A DNA stretch of 10,275 nt from JBBIII01 sp037446575 (lineage in GTDB: Bacteria; Bacteroidota; Ignavibacteria; UBA10030), in the NCBI GenBank assembly GCA_037446575.1, contig JBBIII010000081.1:1-10275 (forward strand), in the 5' to 3' direction. The notes under the pieces are model-generated. The model was not told where the DNA came from. It made no database searches and saw only the letters and a program-made list of their open reading frames with translations. Of this stretch, positions 6,180-10,275 are shown in pieces. Position 1 is the first letter of the stretch. Each line of letters begins with the position of its first letter. The translations under genes were made by a program, and so were the position numbers.

Positions 6180-7493
6180 TTAATTGATAACATGAACGCC
6201 AAACAGCGTGGCGGAATTTACTTTTTCAATTTGTATATCAATATATTCGCCAACAACATCTCCATTTTTGGGAAATACAACCATTTTATTCGTATCGGTT
6301 CTTCCGCAATAATCGGCAATGGATTTTTTACTAAGTCCTTCAATTAACACTTTAACTTTTCTGCCTACTAATGCTTCATTCCTCTTAAGCGAAATCGAAC
6401 GTTGCAAATCAATAATTTCATTCAAACGTCTTAGTTTCACCTCTTCAGAAACATTATCAACTAATTTATATGCTTCTGTATTCTTACGCGGTGAATACTT
6501 AAATGTGAACGCTCCGTCAAATCCTGCATTTTTAATTAATTCTATTGTTTGATTATGATCTTCTTCCGTTTCCGTAGGAAAGCCGGCAATTATGTCTGTT
6601 GATAAGCAAACTTCAGGAATTGCTTTTCGAATTTTTTGAATGAGCTTCAAATAATGTTCGGTTGTATAATTACGATTCATCAATTTCAAAATTCGATTCG
6701 AACCGGATTGTACCGGTAAATGAATATAGTTGCATATATTTTCACGCTCAACTATTGCTTCAATAAGCTTATCGGACATATCTTGCGGATGAGATGTCGT
6801 GAACCTGATGCGAATCATTTTATCTACGTCCGCAACAGCTCTCAATAAATCCGAAAAATCGTATTTTCCATCTTTATATGAATTTACATTTTGTCCTAAT
6901 AGAGTTATTTCTTTAAATCCTCTATTTGAAAGCTCTTCAACTTCTTTTACAATTCCTGATAAAGACCTGCTTCGTTCCCTTCCTCTTGTAAATGGCACAA
7001 CACAGAAAGAGCAAAACTTATCGCATCCTCTCATTATTGAAATCCATGCGCTTAATCCATCTGTGCGCAAAGGTTTTATATCTTCGTATTTTTCCACTTC
7101 GGATAATTTTACTGCAATTCCTTTTTCACCCTCTTTTGCCAATTCAATCAACGACGGCAATTTTCTATACTCATCCGGACCTACAACCAAGTCGATAAAA
7201 TTTTCTGTCGCTAACAATTCTCTACGAACTTTTTCCGCCATGCATCCTAATACGCCAATAATAGTTGACGAATTTATTTTCTTTTGATGACTGAACTCGC
7301 TCATTCTTCCAATTACGCGTTGCTCTGCATTTTCTCGAACTGCGCATGTATTTATTAATAGCACATCTGCATTTGCCATATTGTCCGTTTGTCTATAACC
7401 TGCATCGCTTAAAATGCTAAGCACAATTTCAGTATCGGCTTCATTCATCTGACAGCCGTATGTTTCTATATATACGTATTGTTGTGTTTTCAT
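6180..7493 (-). CDS. miaB: tRNA-2-methylthio-N6-dimethylallyladenosine synthase MiaB
   Basis: This radical-SAM enzyme adds a methylthio group at C2 of i6A37 in tRNAs that read codons starting with U, giving ms2i6A. From ATG 7493 it has 437 residues. The N-terminal domain has ETYGCQMN (Cys 14), NTCAVRENAE (Cys 50) and VLGCMAEK (Cys 84), which hold the auxiliary iron-sulfur cluster. The radical-SAM motif RGCDKFCSFC places Cys at 157, 161 and 164, the CxxxCxxC that binds SAM. IHLPVQSGS follows in the barrel, and the last 60 or so residues form the TRAM domain (VGRKVKVLIEG onward). The start at 7493 gives the usual short family N-terminus; ATG 7511 or TTG 7538 would extend it by 6 or 15 residues, and none has a clear ribosome site. 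It is the first gene of the minus-strand operon. Confidence 0.96.
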   Translation of the reverse strand: MKTQQYVYIETYGCQMNEADTEIVLSILSDAGYRQTDNMANADVLLINTCAVRENAEQRVIGRMSEFSHQKKINSSTIIGVLGCMAEKVRRELLATENFIDLVVGPDEYRKLPSLIELAKEGEKGIAVKLSEVEKYEDIKPLRTDGLSAWISIMRGCDKFCSFCVVPFTRGRERSRSLSGIVKEVEELSNRGFKEITLLGQNVNSYKDGKYDFSDLLRAVADVDKMIRIRFTTSHPQDMSDKLIEAIVERENICNYIHLPVQSGSNRILKLMNRNYTTEHYLKLIQKIRKAIPEVCLSTDIIAGFPTETEEDHNQTIELIKNAGFDGAFTFKYSPRKNTEAYKLVDNVSEEVKLRRLNEIIDLQRSISLKRNEALVGRKVKVLIEGLSKKSIADYCGRTDTNKMVVFPKNGDVVGEYIDIQIEKVNSATLFGVHVIN

Positions 7494-7763
7494 CGCTTTT
7501 ACAGGCTTCATGATAATGAAACAATGGCAGACACACAATATTTTAAAGGTTCATTAAAGTTATTTAATCTTGTAAAAAATTGCTGTTTTTTTAATTGATT
7601 TTGTTTATTGTTTGCCAAATAGGCAGATATCGATTTTACTTAAAGAGGAATTTTAGGAATTGAATGAACGAAAATTCAATTGTATATTTAAAGAAAAAGA
7701 GCTGTGTTTTTTATCAACAAGCTATGTTATAAACTCAAATTAAAAATAAAAGAAAGAAATAAA
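7494..7763. promoter_or_regulatory. Divergent intergenic region between miaB and pta
   Basis: These 270 very AT-rich bases should hold the promoters of both transcription units, but I see no promoter that stands out on either strand. A perfect 8-bp inverted repeat AATTGAAT (7658-7665) and ATTCAATT (7674-7681), with 8 bases between, lies about 83 bases before pta. A smaller one, TGCC/GGCA, is at 7613-7625. A GG-N10-GC sigma-54 pattern was looked for on both strands and not seen. Confidence 0.5.
7658..7681. repeat. 8-bp inverted repeat upstream of pta
   Basis: AATTGAAT and ATTCAATT are exact reverse complements separated by GAACGAAA. The arms are too AT-rich to make a stable RNA hairpin, so a protein-binding dyad is the more natural reading. 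It may also be chance in such AT-rich DNA. Confidence 0.35.
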
Positions 7764-8744
7764 ATGTCGAATTTAATAAATAGCATTAAAGAAAAAGCAA
7801 CACAATTAAAAAAACATATCATTCTACCGGATGCAACCGATGAAAGAACAATTCAAGCCGCAAGAATTTTAGTTGATGAACAAATAGCTAATATTACTTT
7901 AGTCGGCAATCAAGAAATAATCTCATTAAAAGCAAAAGAGCTTGGCATAAGTTTAGAGAAAATACAAATTGTTGACCCTGAAAAATCAGATATGTTAAAC
8001 GATTTTACAAATCTTTATTTCAACTTGCGCAAAACGAAAGGAATTCAACTTGAGCAAGCGCAATCGATAATGAAAAACCCGTTGTTCTTTGGTGCAATGA
8101 TGGTTCGAGAAGGAATTGCAAATGGAAGCGTAGCTGGTTCGCTTTCAACTACCGGCGATGTACTACGCGCCGGAATTCAAATAGTTGGAATGACAGAAGG
8201 AATAAATGTAGTATCGAGTCTCTTTTTGATGCTACTTCCGGACACAGTTTATTCGTTTGCAGATTGCGCAGTAGTACCAGATCCGACTGTGGAACAGCTT
8301 GCAGACATTGCTATATCGACAGCCGAAAATCATCGAAAATTAGTTGGCGAAGAGCCGCGCATTGCAATGCTGTCTTTCTCCACTAAAGGAAGCGCATCTC
8401 ATCCAAATGTTGAAAAAGTTCAAAAAGCAACTGCTCTTGTAAAACAAAAGAGACCCGATTTGTTAATTGACGGCGAACTTCAATTAGATGCGGCGATTGT
8501 TCTATCAGTTGGCACAAAGAAAGCCCCGGGTAGTAATGTTGCGGGCACGGCAAATGTTCTTATTTTTCCTGATTTGAATTCAGGAAATATCGGTTATAAA
8601 ATTACACAACGCTTAGCAGGCGCAGAAGCTATAGGCCCAATTATTCAAGGTTTGAAAAAGCCCTGCTATGATCTTTCACGTGGTTGCAGCGTAAGCGATA
8701 TTGTTAATGTAACAGCAATTAATGCAGTGGCTGGACCTGTATAA
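7764..8744 (+). CDS. pta: Phosphate acetyltransferase (phosphotransacetylase)
   Basis: This 326-residue cytoplasmic enzyme interconverts acetyl-CoA plus phosphate with acetyl phosphate plus CoA, the step before acetate kinase. It is the short form with only the catalytic PTA_PTB domain; the N-terminal DRTGG/P-loop regions of long enterobacterial Pta are absent. Family stretches include HIILPDATDERTIQAA (18-33), GSVAGSLSTTGDVLRAG (121-137), IAMLSFSTKGS (200-210), DGELQLDAAI (236-245), ANVLIFPDLNSGNIGYK (263-279) and DLSRGCSVSDIVN (303-315). The start at ATG 7764 gives the normal N-terminus; an in-frame start at 7704 would add 20 atypical residues. There is no real Shine-Dalgarno site, only an A-rich leader. 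No acetate kinase gene follows; a membrane acyltransferase-like gene starts 14 bases later. Phosphotransbutyrylase is the alternative, but the motifs favour Pta. Confidence 0.95.
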   Translation: MSNLINSIKEKATQLKKHIILPDATDERTIQAARILVDEQIANITLVGNQEIISLKAKELGISLEKIQIVDPEKSDMLNDFTNLYFNLRKTKGIQLEQAQSIMKNPLFFGAMMVREGIANGSVAGSLSTTGDVLRAGIQIVGMTEGINVVSSLFLMLLPDTVYSFADCAVVPDPTVEQLADIAISTAENHRKLVGEEPRIAMLSFSTKGSASHPNVEKVQKATALVKQKRPDLLIDGELQLDAAIVLSVGTKKAPGSNVAGTANVLIFPDLNSGNIGYKITQRLAGAEAIGPIIQGLKKPCYDLSRGCSVSDIVNVTAINAVAGPV

Positions 8745-8758
8745 AGAAACAATTTTCA

Positions 8759-9952
8759 GTGGTTAGCAAAACTCACGACAAATGGATTGAAGGCAAGGGG
8801 CGGTACGGGTTTTTAGATTTGTACCGAGGGATTATTGTAATTTTCATGCTCGAAGGGCATGTGCTTCGAGAATTACTTACCCCTGAATTAAGATCTACTC
8901 AATTTTTCACAATTCACGAAATTTTTCATGGAATAACTGCGCCTGGTTTTCTGTTTGGGGCTGGTTTTGCGTTTGCAATTGCAACACTAAGACGATGGGA
9001 ACAAGCCACTACTTTAAATTATAGTTTCTTCAGACGTTCATGGCGGGCAATTATATTAATTTTCATGGGTTATGTTCTGCATGTTCCTTTTCTATCAATT
9101 CAAAAAACCTCTTCGCTCGCTACTCCGGAAAAATGGAATGAACTATTTCTGTTTGATGTTTTACAATGTATCGGCTTTTCACTTTTGGCAATGCGCCTGC
9201 TTTTGGTCATTGTTAATAAAGAAAAATTATTTATTGCATCTTTAATCTTTTTTTTATTCGGCATTGTTTATTCAACACCATTTTTCTGGAACGAACAATT
9301 CAGCGCATCACTCCATCCGGCGCTAGCCTCTGCCCTAAATGGATTAAAAGGTTCGCCTTTTCCATTATTTCCTTATGCCGGATTTCTATTAGCTGGAACA
9401 GGCGTCTCATGGCTGTTTTTGCGCGCCGTACAAAGCGAAAAAGAACATATTTTTATTAAGCGCCTTTTGTTAATAGGCATATTTTTTATTATTGCCGGTT
9501 ATACGCTCGACTCATTACCGTTTAAAACTTATTCCGATTATTCATTTTGGTATACTAGCCCAAATTACTTTTGGATTCGACTTGGATTTCTTTTTATTCT
9601 GCTTAGCATATTATGGTATATAGAAGATTTTATAGCTTCACATCGAAATTCTGCATTATGGACACCTAAATGGCTTACTATTTTAGGTGTTGAATCTCTC
9701 TTCGTATATATAGTACATTTATTAATTCTATACGGTTGGGTAACAAACACAAACGTGAATTTAAGACAATTCGCATCTAACCAATTGGACTATACATTAT
9801 CTACAATCATTTTTATTGCAATGACTTTATTTTTGATTTATGCGTCTTTTGCTTGGAGATATTTAAAAAAGAATCATCCAATATTAATGAAAGGGATTTT
9901 TACGTGGATGGGATTCTATTTAATCTGGTCTCTGCTGTTTAGCTTGTACTAA
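8759..9952 (+). CDS. Polytopic membrane protein, HGSNAT/DUF1624-like acyltransferase
   Basis: This 397-residue protein has about ten hydrophobic segments. The N-terminus has the pattern of the membrane acyltransferase group: RYGFLDLYRGIIVIFMLEGH (15-34) with a conserved RG and His 34, then ITAPGFLFGAGF (59-70). FDVLQCIG (132-139) and FPLFPYAGFLLAGTG (201-215) recall the DUF1624/heparan-alpha-glucosaminide N-acetyltransferase family, and the C-terminal part has LFVYIVHLLILYG (314-326). Members move an acetyl group from cytoplasmic acetyl-CoA to a sugar across the membrane. The substrate here is unknown. Translation seems to start at GTG 8759, because no in-frame ATG occurs until residue 30, which would cut the first membrane segment; no ribosome site is visible. 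It is 14 bases after pta and probably co-transcribed. Acyltransferase family 3 is the alternative. Confidence 0.78.
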   Translation: MVSKTHDKWIEGKGRYGFLDLYRGIIVIFMLEGHVLRELLTPELRSTQFFTIHEIFHGITAPGFLFGAGFAFAIATLRRWEQATTLNYSFFRRSWRAIILIFMGYVLHVPFLSIQKTSSLATPEKWNELFLFDVLQCIGFSLLAMRLLLVIVNKEKLFIASLIFFLFGIVYSTPFFWNEQFSASLHPALASALNGLKGSPFPLFPYAGFLLAGTGVSWLFLRAVQSEKEHIFIKRLLLIGIFFIIAGYTLDSLPFKTYSDYSFWYTSPNYFWIRLGFLFILLSILWYIEDFIASHRNSALWTPKWLTILGVESLFVYIVHLLILYGWVTNTNVNLRQFASNQLDYTLSTIIFIAMTLFLIYASFAWRYLKKNHPILMKGIFTWMGFYLIWSLLFSLY

Positions 9953-9957
9953 AAAGG

Positions 9958-9993
9958 TTGGAAAGATTTGAAAGATTTGAATGATTGGAAAGA
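9958..9993 (+). repeat. Four tandem copies of a 9-base unit
   Basis: TTGGAAAGA, TTTGAAAGA, TTTGAATGA and TTGGAAAGA follow one another without gaps, then TTTTT. The consensus is TT(T/G)GAA(A/T)GA. The array starts 6 bases after the stop of the membrane protein gene and marks the start of a 320-base repeat island without genes. Confidence 0.7.
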
Positions 9994-10003
9994 TTTTTAT
10001 TTA

Positions 10004-10028
10004 CCTTGCGAATGTTGCCTTCGCAAGG
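10004..10028 (+). terminator. 9-bp hairpin, possible terminator of the pta unit
   Basis: CCTTGCGAA (10004-10012) pairs perfectly with TTCGCAAGG (10020-10028) around a 7-base loop, followed by GTTTTG. The T-run is short, so termination would be weak. Its position about 50 bases after the last gene fits, but it may equally be one of the dispersed palindromes of this island. Confidence 0.4.
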
Positions 10029-10053
10029 GTTTTGAACACTGCTGTCATTCCCG

Positions 10054-10069
10054 TCCCGATTTGTTGGGA
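10054..10069. repeat. Small TCCC/GGGA hairpin
   Basis: TCCC (10054-10057) and GGGA (10066-10069) pair around GATTTGTT. It is short and counts mainly as part of the palindrome series in this island. Confidence 0.35.
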
Positions 10070-10075
10070 TAAGCG

Positions 10076-10122
10076 GTAGGGGCGATTCCCACCAATGGCG
10101 GGCAAGCATGAATCGCCCTTAC
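10076..10122. repeat. 13-bp inverted repeat around GGGCGATTC
   Basis: GTAGGGGCGATTC (10076-10088) and GAATCGCCCTTAC (10110-10122) pair at 12 of 13 positions. Within the loop CCCACC and GGCGGG (10088-10102) form a second small stem with one G-T pair. This GGGCGATTC palindrome resembles dispersed repeats seen between genes in several phyla, as I recall; there is no T-run and no gene. Confidence 0.65.
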
Positions 10123-10142
10123 AATAATTTTCTCCATTGTAA
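10119..10142. repeat. 7-bp inverted repeat TTACAAT/ATTGTAA
   Basis: TTACAAT (10119-10125) and ATTGTAA (10136-10142) pair perfectly with a 10-base loop. The left arm overlaps the end of the preceding inverted repeat, so the two stems exclude each other in part. Confidence 0.45.
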
Positions 10143-10150
10143 GATTCCCT

Positions 10151-10166
10151 GCCTGCACAAGCAGGC
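10151..10166. repeat. GCCTGC/GCAGGC hairpin
   Basis: GCCTGC (10151-10156) and GCAGGC (10161-10166) pair perfectly around ACAA. The stem is GC-rich, unlike its surroundings, and is not followed by a T-run. Confidence 0.5.
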
Positions 10167-10187
10167 TTCTAAAAACATGATTCTTCG

Positions 10188-10208
10188 TTCCCAAGTTCTA
10201 CTTGGGAA
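10188..10208. repeat. 9-bp hairpin TTCCCAAGT/ACTTGGGAA
   Basis: TTCCCAAGT (10188-10196) and ACTTGGGAA (10200-10208) pair perfectly around a TCT loop. It belongs to the same series of palindromes; a smaller AAAGC/GCTTT stem with the same TCT loop follows at 10221-10233. Nothing recognisable as a gene lies between here and the window end. Confidence 0.6.
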
Positions 10209-10275
10209 TGCACTGCTATAAAAGCTCTGCTTTCTTAATATTCACCATTCCAATTCAACACTTATTAATTCATCT

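Noticed and set aside
6799..7287. A 162-codon open frame on the + strand inside miaB
   Set aside because: It lies fully antisense to a clear MiaB gene and its translation shows no recognisable family pattern. It is a by-product of AT-poor stop distribution on the opposite strand.
7494..7538. Longer MiaB starts at TTG 7538 and ATG 7511
   Set aside because: The added residues do not resemble the MiaB N-terminus and neither start has a clear ribosome site; ATG 7511 remains possible.
7494..7763. Sigma-54 promoter controlling miaB or pta
   Set aside because: I searched by eye for GG-N10-GC on both strands near TGGC at 7524 and at the TTTGCC/GGCAGA site, and found no matching -12 element.
1..10275. 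Defence island, prophage, insertion sequence or toxin-antitoxin pair
   Set aside because: No protein in the window shows transposase, integrase, nuclease, toxin or phage features; the coding part looks like ordinary housekeeping and envelope genes.

Overview
The window is AT-rich chromosomal DNA that most resembles the Bacteroidota/Chlorobiota lineage, probably an Ignavibacteria-like organism. The main reason is the gene order miaB, then a receiver-less sigma-54 activator, then an LptE-type lipoprotein, which I recall as a recurring neighbourhood in that lineage. This assignment rests on gene content and memory of synteny, not on a search.

Layout. Positions 1 to about 540 hold no convincing gene. 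They are filled with palindromes and short degenerate repeats that lead up to rpsT (ribosomal protein S20, + strand, 604-858). rpsT converges on a long minus-strand operon, and one strong hairpin at 880-910 can terminate both. The minus-strand operon reads from about 7493 down to 937. It holds six genes with almost no space between them: miaB; a secreted TPR/SPOR-domain protein; a sigma-54 enhancer-binding protein without a receiver domain; an LptE-like outer-membrane lipoprotein; a processive family 2 glycosyltransferase of the cellulose synthase/CslA-like type; and a cytoplasmic TPR protein with a long disordered middle. A divergent intergenic region of 270 bases separates miaB from pta (phosphotransacetylase, + strand). 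Fourteen bases after pta comes a polytopic membrane protein of the HGSNAT/DUF1624-like acyltransferase group. From 9953 to the end is a second repeat island with a 9-base tandem repeat and a run of perfect hairpins.

How the genes may work together. Most of the minus-strand operon points to the cell envelope: LptE serves lipopolysaccharide delivery to the outer membrane, the glycosyltransferase makes a polysaccharide across the inner membrane, and the SPOR protein is periplasmic and probably peptidoglycan-associated. The sigma-54 activator between them could control envelope genes, but no sigma-54 promoter was recognised in the intergenic regions scanned. On the + strand, pta joins acetyl-CoA and acetyl phosphate, and its neighbour may use an acetyl group at the membrane; that link is inference.

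I did not find a defence system, CRISPR array, integrase, transposase or other clearly new system. The points most worth a second look are the GAFTGA variant in the activator, the tight coupling of the envelope operon, the repeated DF(G/N) motifs in the TPR protein, and the two palindrome-rich repeat islands flanking the genes.
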